Below, piece after piece: positions 7,494 to 14,101 of a DNA stretch of 18,088 nt. A program made the translations under genes and the position numbers. How positions within the stretch are numbered: the first letter of the stretch is position 1; each line of letters starts with the position of its first letter. The notes under the pieces were generated by a model. The model worked only from the letters and a program-made list of their open reading frames with translations, searched no databases and was not told the origin of the DNA. Origin of the DNA: Thermoplasmatota archaeon (GTDB lineage: Archaea; Thermoplasmatota; JAQUQK01); NCBI GenBank assembly GCA_028716125.1, contig JAQUQK010000012.1, positions 1-18,088 on the forward strand. The letters run 5' to 3'.

Positions 7494-9218
7494 ATGATGC
7501 CAAAAATTTTGGTTTGCGCAATAGCTGTCGCCTTCCTGGCGGCGGGACTTGCTGGATGTATAGGCGGAACTGATAGCGAAATGAGTGCTTCCGCCGGAGT
7601 AGACGTCTTCAAATGGACTTCGAAAATGAAAGATGTCGCTGGAGACCACGTAATGGTTCCTCTGGATGCGGAGTCCATAGTCGCGGCAGTTCCTTTTGCA
7701 ATGGCTGGCGAGAAAAAGTTATCAATACTTTCAAGTCCCCTCAGCAAGCCAGACATTCTTTTATCTCCCGTCGCGTTCAACAGCACGCCCTCCGAGATTT
7801 CGGTAGAGGCGGCGCTTGCTGGCTGGGAGCAGAGCGATGGCGCGATAGTAGTTTCTGACTATAAGCAGTCCGTAGTATCCGCTCCGCTGGCATCTTTCCT
7901 CGGAGTCCCGCTTTTGATAAATGACGGAAAGACGGACATATCTGCGCCGATGAAGGCGCTTGGAGTGAAGGAAATATTGTGCGTCGATGAACTGGCGGCG
8001 CTTGAAGGCTTCGCAGCGGATTCGATAAAACTCTCTGAAGTGAATGATCTTGTCGCCGACGTCGCAAAGGCGAATGGAAAAAACATCTCTTACATCGCAC
8101 TTACCGCAACTGACGACATATCCGAAGAGCACCCCGGCGTAAAGGGACTTAGCGCAATGGCCGCGGTTCTCGCGTCATACCACGGCGGAATAGTGGTGCA
8201 AAGCGACGAGTTCAGCCTTGATTCGAAGGCGAGCGATTCGAGCGAGGGCGCAGAGAAAAGCAACGCCATAGGCGAGTTGATTAAGTCAGCAGTTAAGAAA
8301 GAGGCAGGAATGCTCTCCTCAAAGGGATTCAGCCCGCAGTATCTTGCGATAGTCGGATGCCCGACGACAGTCACGCCGATGTTCGAGATGGACGGCGACT
8401 ACATGCATGCAATAGATTCATTTTACGGCGACCTTGACGATGATATGGATACGATAGAGCTTGCGGTGGGAAGGTTTGTGACAATCGACCTTAACGATGC
8501 GCTTGACCTGTTTGCGCGCACCGCAAACTACCAGAAATACCTTGATACCCATGTTTCGCCATCGCAATTAAACACCGTTTTCGGCGATTGGAAGCAGACG
8601 GCAGGATTCATATATGGCCACGGATTGCTTGAGCCGGCTTGGCCCAACACAATGATAAATACAGAGATGACGACAAGAATGGACGGACAGTTCACAACAA
8701 TGACAATGGCTGGCGCTCACCCGGACGTGCCCGGAGTAGACCAGGCAATATGGGAGGCTTCAAACCTAGTTTATCTGCTGGTTCACGGCTCGCCCAGCGG
8801 GTATTCCTGCACAGAAGGCGCTCTTGGACCAACAGGGGCAGACATACGTGAATGGAACCTTGGACCAACGGTAGTTTATGCGTCAACGTGCCTCACGACC
8901 AAGCTCGTTGGCGAAAAGATTGCAGATAGCTTCTCCCTAAATTTCTTGCACGCAGGAGGCATTTGCTATGTAGGCGCTGACCAGCCGTCTTCGGACAGCT
9001 TGGTGATGATTCCAGAAGCGATGCCTGCAAACGGCTGCGACCGCCTTGGAGAGATATTCATCGGGCACCTTATCCACGACAACATGGATGTGGGAACGGC
9101 ATTCAAGGTCTCAAAGAACGAGTTCCTTGCGGAGACAGGAAACTACTACACATGGTATGAGTACGTTCTCTACGGAGATCCTGCGCTGAACCCATACGAG
9201 CCGTGCAATAACGGTTAA
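7494..9218 (+). CDS. Secreted lipoprotein resembling C25 (gingipain-type) cysteine peptidase
   Basis: The protein has 574 residues from ATG 7494, with a GTGAT ribosome-like motif just upstream; ATG 7497 is an alternative. Residues 1-22 are a lipoprotein signal (hydrophobic run, lipobox LAGC, Cys22). Residues of about 115-170 (VVSDYKQSV...LGVPLLIND...LGVKEILCVD) resemble the cell-wall-binding-2-like module often joined to archaeal surface proteins. The second half has features of peptidase family C25: AVGRF near 324-328, LLVHGSPSG with candidate catalytic His431, VYASTCLT with candidate catalytic Cys466, and the closing LYGDPALNPY. The mature protein would be anchored outside the cell and could degrade or mature surface proteins. 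Family placement rests on motif order seen by eye, and activity is unproven. It is divergent from the helicase and convergent with the HD-domain gene. Confidence 0.78.
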   Translation: MMPKILVCAIAVAFLAAGLAGCIGGTDSEMSASAGVDVFKWTSKMKDVAGDHVMVPLDAESIVAAVPFAMAGEKKLSILSSPLSKPDILLSPVAFNSTPSEISVEAALAGWEQSDGAIVVSDYKQSVVSAPLASFLGVPLLINDGKTDISAPMKALGVKEILCVDELAALEGFAADSIKLSEVNDLVADVAKANGKNISYIALTATDDISEEHPGVKGLSAMAAVLASYHGGIVVQSDEFSLDSKASDSSEGAEKSNAIGELIKSAVKKEAGMLSSKGFSPQYLAIVGCPTTVTPMFEMDGDYMHAIDSFYGDLDDDMDTIELAVGRFVTIDLNDALDLFARTANYQKYLDTHVSPSQLNTVFGDWKQTAGFIYGHGLLEPAWPNTMINTEMTTRMDGQFTTMTMAGAHPDVPGVDQAIWEASNLVYLLVHGSPSGYSCTEGALGPTGADIREWNLGPTVVYASTCLTTKLVGEKIADSFSLNFLHAGGICYVGADQPSSDSLVMIPEAMPANGCDRLGEIFIGHLIHDNMDVGTAFKVSKNEFLAETGNYYTWYEYVLYGDPALNPYEPCNNG

Positions 9219-9251
9219 AGAAAGGCAGGCTTTTTCTATCATTTTTCGCTT
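9219..9251 (+). terminator. T-rich terminator between convergent genes
   Basis: Just after the TAA of the lipoprotein gene, the plus strand has repeated T-tracts (9230-9234, 9242-9246 and 9250-9253) in a 33-bp spacer. Archaeal RNA polymerase commonly stops at such tracts without a strong hairpin. This is assigned from composition and position only. Confidence 0.4.
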
Positions 9252-9791
9252 TTAGATTAAATCCGGGTCAATTCCACAAATCTTGGTCATTTCCTTGTGC
9301 AATTCTTCCATTCTTCGCGCCGCATCTTCGAGTCCTTTTAGGCGCAGCTTCTTAATCGGGATTTCTATCGGCTCTTTCGCCCATCTGCCTACCATGTTGT
9401 CTGCGTGCGCCACTATCTTTTCTTCAAGCGTGGTTGGAATGTAGTCTTTTGGCGGCAGCCCGTTTTTCACCGCTTCCTCTTTTGGAATGCCTGCGCCAAT
9501 GTGCCGCTCGATTATGCTTACAATTTCCTGCGGAAGGCCAAGTTCCCTTGCAATTTGAGCACCGGCAACGGCATGGTCAATGCCATGCGTTCTTGATCTG
9601 CCAATGTCGTGAAGGATTGCGCCCGCTTCTATGATGTTTTCGTCCACGCTGTAGCCGTTGCGTTTTGCGGCAGCAGTCATCCTCAATGCGACTTCCTTTA
9701 CTGCGGAAACATGCTTCAAGACGTCTTCCGGGCAGCCGGCGCCCTTCATTATTTCGAAGGCTTCATCTCGGCTGATGCTCTTGCCTTGCAT
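9252..9791 (-). CDS. HD/HDIG-domain phosphohydrolase-like protein
   Basis: The protein has 179 residues with the HD-superfamily metal-site pattern: His28 (KHVSAV), His61-Asp62 in ILHDIGR (the HDIG motif), His73, His97 and Asp131 (AHADN). This is the small archaeal HDIG family, whose substrate I cannot name; members of the superfamily cleave phosphomonoesters or phosphodiesters. I start at ATG 9791, because AAAGGTG lies 6 nt before it. GTG 9800 is in frame but overlaps that ribosome site. The gene overlaps the end of TFE copy 2 by 43 bp, with its ribosome site and start inside the codons for the C-terminal cysteine pair of TFE. This tight coupling, and company with Trm56 and Pcc1, suggests a job in RNA or nucleotide metabolism. 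That is inference only. Confidence 0.85.
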   Translation of the reverse strand: MQGKSISRDEAFEIMKGAGCPEDVLKHVSAVKEVALRMTAAAKRNGYSVDENIIEAGAILHDIGRSRTHGIDHAVAGAQIARELGLPQEIVSIIERHIGAGIPKEEAVKNGLPPKDYIPTTLEEKIVAHADNMVGRWAKEPIEIPIKKLRLKGLEDAARRMEELHKEMTKICGIDPDLI

Positions 9792-10399
9792 ATGTCGCAC
9801 CTTTTAATGATATCATTGCAGCGGTTTTTCTGAACTGATTCGGCTTCTTTCAGCATTTTTATTGATTTTGAATTGTCGGCATGGATCATGGGCTTTTCGC
9901 ACGCGGGACACTGGAACCCCATCGAATATGCCTTGTCGAAAGTTACCTTTACGCATTTGCCAGGGCACGTATAAAATTCGTTCATTTCGTGGTATTCGAT
10001 TGTACTGTGTATGTCGCCTAGAATGCTTTTTTCCTTTTTGTATATTTCAAAAATCGCCTCGTCGAGCGTTAGGTACCAAGAGTACTGGACCCAGGGGTTG
10101 TTTTTTCCGGGAATCCGTATGTGCTCCTCAAGGTAGTTTGCAATTTTTGCGTCCCGCATTTTGTAAAGGACTTTATGCGTTTCCTTTTTATCCATAAAAG
10201 ACGAGATTTTGCTGACAATCTCATCCTCATTTAATATTTTTTGATGGAGCATTTCAGTCATCATTATGCCTTTGGTTCCTGCAACTTTCATTATGTGCTC
10301 TTCCAAGTCACGGTCTTTCGTGGTCAGGTTGCAGTTGTGGTGAGGGTGCCTTTTTTCAACATATTCGATCAATCCAATTTTTTCCTTTCTGCGAACCAA
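9749..10399 (-). CDS. tfe: Transcription factor E alpha, tandem copy 2
   Basis: The protein has 216 residues. An N-terminal winged-helix domain (about 31-125, DLEEHIMKVAGTKG... to ...NPWVQYSWYLTLDEAIFEIY) is followed by a zinc ribbon with Cys145, Cys149, Cys164 and Cys167. This is the archaeal TFE layout, homologous to the eukaryotic TFIIE alpha subunit. It stimulates promoter opening and contacts the RNA polymerase clamp. A further pair, RCDICKAR (Cys201, Cys204), follows the ribbon and recurs in the neighbouring copy. The start is TTG 10399, supported by a very strong ribosome site (AGGAGG, 6 nt upstream). The gene lies 37 bp downstream of the other copy and overlaps the HD-domain gene. The ribbon has CX3C where most TFEs have CX2C. 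Whether both copies are used at the same promoters cannot be told from sequence. Confidence 0.87.
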   Translation of the reverse strand: MVRRKEKIGLIEYVEKRHPHHNCNLTTKDRDLEEHIMKVAGTKGIMMTEMLHQKILNEDEIVSKISSFMDKKETHKVLYKMRDAKIANYLEEHIRIPGKNNPWVQYSWYLTLDEAIFEIYKKEKSILGDIHSTIEYHEMNEFYTCPGKCVKVTFDKAYSMGFQCPACEKPMIHADNSKSIKMLKEAESVQKNRCNDIIKRCDICKARASAEMKPSK

Positions 10400-10436
10400 A
10401 TGATGCCTCCTTTGAAGTCAGAATATTAGAATAATA

Positions 10437-11096
10437 TCATTTCTTATGTCCTGCTCGCAATGGGGTGTCCCTCGCCTTGCATATCTCGCATCTTTTGCCG
10501 ATTTCGTCGCAGTGCATTTTCTGGATGCTTTCGGCCATCTTCAGGTTTTCAAGGGCAGACTTGTTTTCGTAATATGCCATTTTTTCGCCACATATTGGGC
10601 ATCGGAAGCCTACTGAGTATGCATCGTCAAAAATCATCTTCATGCACTTCTTTTGGCAGCAGTAAAAATTATTGGTCTTCTCGTATTCAATTGTGTTGTG
10701 CAAGTTGTTTAGTATGTTCTCTTCCTTGTTGTATATCTCGAAAAGTGCGTTGTCGAGGGTGAGGAACCATGAATACTGAACCCAGGGGTTGCGCTTGTCC
10801 GGGATGCGGACCTGCTCCTCGATGTAATTTGCAACTTTTCCGTCCCGAAGGGCATACAGGACGCGGTGCGCCTCCTTTTTGTCGATGAAGGCGGAAATTT
10901 TTTCAACAATGTCGGATTCCTTCATCGGGCCCGACTCGAGCATCTGCGCCACCATCAAGCCTTTTGTCCCAGCAATCTTCAATATATGCTCCTCAAGATC
11001 CGGGTCTTGGGGGTTTATTTTTAAAGGTGGTTTGGCAGATTTTTTGGATCTGGCGCTAAGCTTTTTCGGCCTTGATGACTTTTTTGCCTCTTTCAC
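10437..11096 (-). CDS. tfe: Transcription factor E alpha, tandem copy 1
   Basis: The protein has 219 residues. A basic Lys/Ser/Pro-rich leader (1-28) precedes the winged-helix domain (about 33-125, DLEEHILKIAGTKG to NPWVQYSWFLTLDNALFEIY). A zinc ribbon (Cys147, Cys151, Cys166, Cys169; Cys146 is adjacent) and a C-terminal RCEICKAR pair (Cys203, Cys206) follow. It aligns with copy 2 along its whole length without long gaps, so the two arose by tandem duplication. TFE helps open promoters with TBP and TFB. GTG 11096 is the first usable start and lies 41 bp inside the end of the Trm56 gene. The basic leader is thus encoded in the overlap and has no counterpart in copy 2, so the true start is uncertain. 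No better in-frame start precedes the winged helix. Confidence 0.86.
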   Translation of the reverse strand: MKEAKKSSRPKKLSARSKKSAKPPLKINPQDPDLEEHILKIAGTKGLMVAQMLESGPMKESDIVEKISAFIDKKEAHRVLYALRDGKVANYIEEQVRIPDKRNPWVQYSWFLTLDNALFEIYNKEENILNNLHNTIEYEKTNNFYCCQKKCMKMIFDDAYSVGFRCPICGEKMAYYENKSALENLKMAESIQKMHCDEIGKRCEICKARDTPLRAGHKK

Positions 11097-11580
11097 AAGG
11101 CACTATAGTTTTGTTGCCCTTAAAGTTTTTCGTGAACTGCTTTCCGGAAAAATACCGGTCCAAAAACATCGCAAGCGCAGCCACTTCGCTGTGAGGCTGG
11201 TTGCCAACCGCCACGTTGAAGTCTGCTAGATTGTAAACTTCCTTTGGCACCTTCTCCGCGCCGACGACCACCATAAGGTTTTTTGATTCCTTCGCGCGCT
11301 CCAGTATATGGGGCATCACGTCGTCAAGGCGCTCGCCATACATTGTCAGGTGCGCTATCGCCCCGCCCTCGCGCTTCCACTTGCGCATTTCGGGAAGCCA
11401 TTTCACTCCCGTCTTTACGGAAAAGCGCCCGCCAAAATTGCGCGAGACGGCGTGCAGGGTTTTCTCTATCTTTTCATCGGGGGTGTCTATCATTATGCCG
11501 CTTGCGCCAAACGCCCTTCCGACGAGGCCGACGTGCGTCGTTATCCTCTTGTCCCTCTCCGGGCGGTGGCCTATCCTCAT
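11056..11580 (-). CDS. tRNA (cytidine(56)-2'-O)-methyltransferase, aTrm56
   Basis: The protein has 174 residues and methylates the ribose of C56 in the T-loop of archaeal tRNA. It is a SPOUT-family enzyme. The family signatures are unmistakable: RIGHRPERDKRITTHV at the N-terminus, VVVGAEKVPKEVY (105-116) and FNVAVGNQPHSEVAALAMFLDR (121-142), which form the knot that binds S-adenosylmethionine. ATG 11580 is the first canonical start. However, the family normally has a few more N-terminal residues forming the first beta strand. Here the in-frame codons just upstream encode Ile-Ile-Ile, and the strong ribosome site AAAGGAG lies 19 nt from the ATG, so translation may begin at a non-AUG codon slightly upstream. 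It follows pcc1 by 16 nt and overlaps TFE copy 1. Confidence 0.93.
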   Translation of the reverse strand: MRIGHRPERDKRITTHVGLVGRAFGASGIMIDTPDEKIEKTLHAVSRNFGGRFSVKTGVKWLPEMRKWKREGGAIAHLTMYGERLDDVMPHILERAKESKNLMVVVGAEKVPKEVYNLADFNVAVGNQPHSEVAALAMFLDRYFSGKQFTKNFKGNKTIVPCERGKKVIKAEKA

Positions 11581-11596
11581 TATAATTATCGTAAAA

Positions 11597-11863
11597 TCAC
11601 TCCTTTAGCGTCTTTTCTGGATTCGCGGCAATTTTCTGCATGCCAATTACGCAGGAAGCCCATTGAATGTATGACTTGACTCCGGCGCGAAGCGCTGGCG
11701 TGTCGGGCGTCTCTATCTCTATTTTCACCTCTGCGCCTTGCCTGGAAATTATTGTTTTTGTATCCGGTATGTCCTCGGTTTCAGGCGCAAGCGCTTTTTG
11801 GAATGCAACGGCTTTTGCAGTCGAGCCGAATGAAAAATTAAGAGATGCTTTTCTTTCCGCCAT
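11597..11863 (-). CDS. pcc1: KEOPS complex subunit Pcc1
   Basis: The protein has 88 residues. Pcc1 dimerises within KEOPS, which makes the N6-threonylcarbamoyl group on A37 of tRNAs that decode ANN codons. The family pattern is visible: a beta strand KASLNFSFGS, helix TAKAVAFQKALAPE, strand TKTIISRQGAEVKIEIE, then the helix with DTPALRAGVKSYIQWASCVIGM. The length is normal for the family. The start is either ATG 11863 or an in-frame GTG at 11884, whose GTGA overlaps the stop of the upstream gene and has GGAAG six bases before it. I list the ATG because the fold begins right after it; the GTG would add seven residues. It lies between the endonuclease IV-like gene and Trm56, a tRNA-modification neighbour. 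No other KEOPS subunits are in this window. Confidence 0.85.
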   Translation of the reverse strand: MAERKASLNFSFGSTAKAVAFQKALAPETEDIPDTKTIISRQGAEVKIEIETPDTPALRAGVKSYIQWASCVIGMQKIAANPEKTLKE

Positions 11864-11880
11864 GAAAGTCAGCGCTTGGG

Positions 11881-13128
11881 TCACTTCTTGCTTCCGAATG
11901 CCGCGGGCTTTACTTCCTCGACCGCTATTCCAGTCAGTTTCTCGCGTATGAAGTTCATCTGGGTACGCATTGTTACTGCGTCGTATTCCAGGATCGGCGA
12001 ATCGGAGATCAGCGTGACGTCTATTCCTTTTTTCAGCAGGAATTCCGCGAATGCGGCATAGTTGAGGTCGGACTTCTTTATCGGAACGTGGTTGATTTCC
12101 TTGCCGTTCTTGTGGATGACCCCGCTCATGTGCATGTAGTAATTCTTGAGCTTCAGCGGCTTTAGCTTTTCTATAAGTGCTTCGAAGTCGGCGATTTCCT
12201 TTAGCGCGCCGTTTGTCCTGGCGTGGTAATGCGCGAGGTCTGTCACCGGTACTGCGCCTTCGATTTCCTGGCATATCTGGATGACTTCGTCAAGGTCGCC
12301 CAATATTTCGTCGTCACCGGAATTCTCTACGCCAAGCAGGATCTTGATTTTCTTTGAGTCCCTGAACTTTGCGATTTTGTGGACGTTCTTGAGCGCCATT
12401 TTCATCGCTTCCGCGCGGCTGGACTTCATGAAAAATCCAAGGTGGAATACGAGTATTTCCGCTCCGATCTTGTGGGCGTAAATCATGCTGTTCTGGATTG
12501 TTTCGATGCTGCTCTTGACCGTCTGCTCGTCTGCAGCAAGGCTGGTGTAGTATGGGGCATGCACGGTGACGTGCACTCCTGCCTGCTCTGCAAGCACCTT
12601 TATGCTCTGCGCCTCATCGTCCTCTATTTCAGTGCCGTGGGTAAGCTGTATCTCAAGCGCCTCAAGCCCCATGTTGTGGGCATAGACGACAGTTTCCTGT
12701 ATCGTCCTCGCCTTTGCGGAAACGGGCATTCCTGCAAATCCAAGAATAATCTTGCATTCCGGAAGCACAATCTTTGGCTTCTTGCCCTTTGGCTCCTCTT
12801 CAGCCTTGTGCACATGGGCCGCAGGCGCTGCAGCGGCCTTTACCGCCTTTGGCTTGTGAGATGCACTTTCCAGCTTGTGGGCTTCGTGGTGGGCAGGCTT
12901 TTGCGCGCTTGCTTTCGGCTTGTGCTCCTTTATTTCCGGCTTGTGTGCCGGCGCATGGGCATGCTTGTGCTCTTTCTTTGGCTCCGGCTTGTGGATTTTC
13001 TTTTCTACAGCTTTCGGCTTTTGCACTTTCTTAAGCACCGGCTTTGCATGCTTTGGCTTTGCGGGCTTTGCCGCTTTTGCTGGCTTCGCCGGTTTCTTTG
13101 CAGACGTTTTGACTGGTTTTGATGACAT
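11881..13128 (-). CDS. Endonuclease IV-like TIM-barrel protein with basic N-terminal tail
   Basis: The protein has 415 residues. Residues 1-118 are a low-complexity tail of Lys, Pro, Ala and His with repeated HKPE/KPAKP units, like histone H1 tails. Residues of about 125-400 form the AP endonuclease family 2 (endonuclease IV) barrel, with candidate metal ligands His190 (VHAPY), His229 (FHLG), Glu268 (GVENSG), Asp297 and His300 (TDLAH), His333 (HMSG) and His347 (NHVPI). The last family glutamate, usually in an ESP motif, is aspartate here (SDSP, Asp376). The HMSG...NHVPI.KSDLNY block matches the archaeal branch. Such enzymes cut DNA at abasic sites, though activity of this branch is less certain. 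The start is ATG 13128, with CGGAG seven bases upstream. It is 70 bp downstream of agmatinase. The tail probably binds nucleic acid or is simply disordered. Confidence 0.85.
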   Translation of the reverse strand: MSSKPVKTSAKKPAKPAKAAKPAKPKHAKPVLKKVQKPKAVEKKIHKPEPKKEHKHAHAPAHKPEIKEHKPKASAQKPAHHEAHKLESASHKPKAVKAAAAPAAHVHKAEEEPKGKKPKIVLPECKIILGFAGMPVSAKARTIQETVVYAHNMGLEALEIQLTHGTEIEDDEAQSIKVLAEQAGVHVTVHAPYYTSLAADEQTVKSSIETIQNSMIYAHKIGAEILVFHLGFFMKSSRAEAMKMALKNVHKIAKFRDSKKIKILLGVENSGDDEILGDLDEVIQICQEIEGAVPVTDLAHYHARTNGALKEIADFEALIEKLKPLKLKNYYMHMSGVIHKNGKEINHVPIKKSDLNYAAFAEFLLKKGIDVTLISDSPILEYDAVTMRTQMNFIREKLTGIAVEEVKPAAFGSKK

Positions 13129-13198
13129 GCGAATTCTCCGTTTGACCGAGAAAAGAGATTTTAGCAGAGACACAATTTGAATATGGCAGTTCTCTTAA

Positions 13199-14077
13199 TT
13201 AACCTTTTACCTTTGATATTACTTCCCTGACGATTTTTGCCGCAAGCATGCTTGTGTTGCCATTGTCGTATGGCGGGCACACTTCCATTATGTCAAACCC
13301 AACAAGCCGTGGCGCTATTGCGTCTATGACTTTCAGGACGTCATAATCATGCAGCCCGAATGCCTCTGGAGTTCCAGTGCCTGGCGCGTACGCCGGGTCA
13401 ATCCCGTCTATGTCAAGAGTGAAATATATCTTGCGCTTTCCGGCGCGCTTCACGGCTTCGGCTATCGCCTTCTCGATGCCATTCTCCCATATCCAGTAGG
13501 AATCGCGGTAGAACAGGCTGTCGCGCTTTGCGTCCTCCATCTCCTCAAGGCATCCTGAGCGTATGCCGAGGACTGCAATGTTTTTTGGGCCGACGAACTC
13601 GGAACAGCGGCGCATTGCGCATGCATGGTTGTTGCGCTCGTCGTCGTATTCAAGGCGGTAATCTATGTGTGCATCTATCGAAATCACGAAAATGCCCTTC
13701 GCATTCTTTCCAAAGCCGGCAATTACGCCTGGAGTCATCGAGTGCTCCCCGCCGAACATTATTGGGAACTTGCCAGCGGAAATTATTTTCTCCGCCGCCT
13801 TTCTTACTTCTTCCACTGCTTCTGTCGGGGACTTTGCCGAAATGTCGAGGTCACCCATGTCGTGGATCTTGCTGTTCTTGATGTCAAGGCCAGTGCGTAT
13901 GTTGTACGTCTCTATGTTCCAGGCTGCATTCCTGATTTCATTTGGCGCATAGCGCGTGCCGAAACGGAACGAGCAGGTCTGGTCATATGGCGCACCGAAA
14001 ACAACGAATTCCGCGTCGTCGAACGAGGCTTCGGCGTCTGCAAAATAAGAAGGAAAATCCCGCATCGATTTGCGCAT
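13199..14077 (-). CDS. speB: Agmatinase (ureohydrolase family)
   Basis: The protein has 292 residues of the arginase/agmatinase fold. All six manganese ligands are present: His112 (GGEHS), Asp135, His137 and Asp139 (SIDAHIDYR), and Asp222 and Asp224 (TLDIDGIDPAYAPGTGTPE). The last block, with PGTGTPE, is typical of agmatinase-like members. The family hydrolyses agmatine to putrescine and urea. In archaea a related enzyme has been tied to hypusine formation, acting on an agmatine-derived aIF5A intermediate. Its position 24 bp after the aIF5A gene on the same strand supports that role here, but true substrate choice is inferred. ATG 14077 is preceded by GAGTGA. An in-frame ATG four codons later is an alternative start. 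Confidence 0.93.
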   Translation of the reverse strand: MRKSMRDFPSYFADAEASFDDAEFVVFGAPYDQTCSFRFGTRYAPNEIRNAAWNIETYNIRTGLDIKNSKIHDMGDLDISAKSPTEAVEEVRKAAEKIISAGKFPIMFGGEHSMTPGVIAGFGKNAKGIFVISIDAHIDYRLEYDDERNNHACAMRRCSEFVGPKNIAVLGIRSGCLEEMEDAKRDSLFYRDSYWIWENGIEKAIAEAVKRAGKRKIYFTLDIDGIDPAYAPGTGTPEAFGLHDYDVLKVIDAIAPRLVGFDIMEVCPPYDNGNTSMLAAKIVREVISKVKG

Positions 14078-14101
14078 GGATTCACTCTTCGGCCCGAAAA
14101 A

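Noticed and set aside
11864..12274. Long N-terminal extension of the Pcc1 frame
   Set aside because: It is an out-of-frame shadow of the endonuclease IV-like gene, rich in Arg. Pcc1 has a normal family length from ATG 11863.
12379..13122. 247-residue plus-strand reading frame rich in Leu, Arg and Cys
   Set aside because: It is antisense to the endonuclease IV-like gene, mostly over its basic tail. Its odd composition is the mirror of the Lys/Pro/Ala/His codons. The minus-strand protein has recognisable barrel motifs and a ribosome site.
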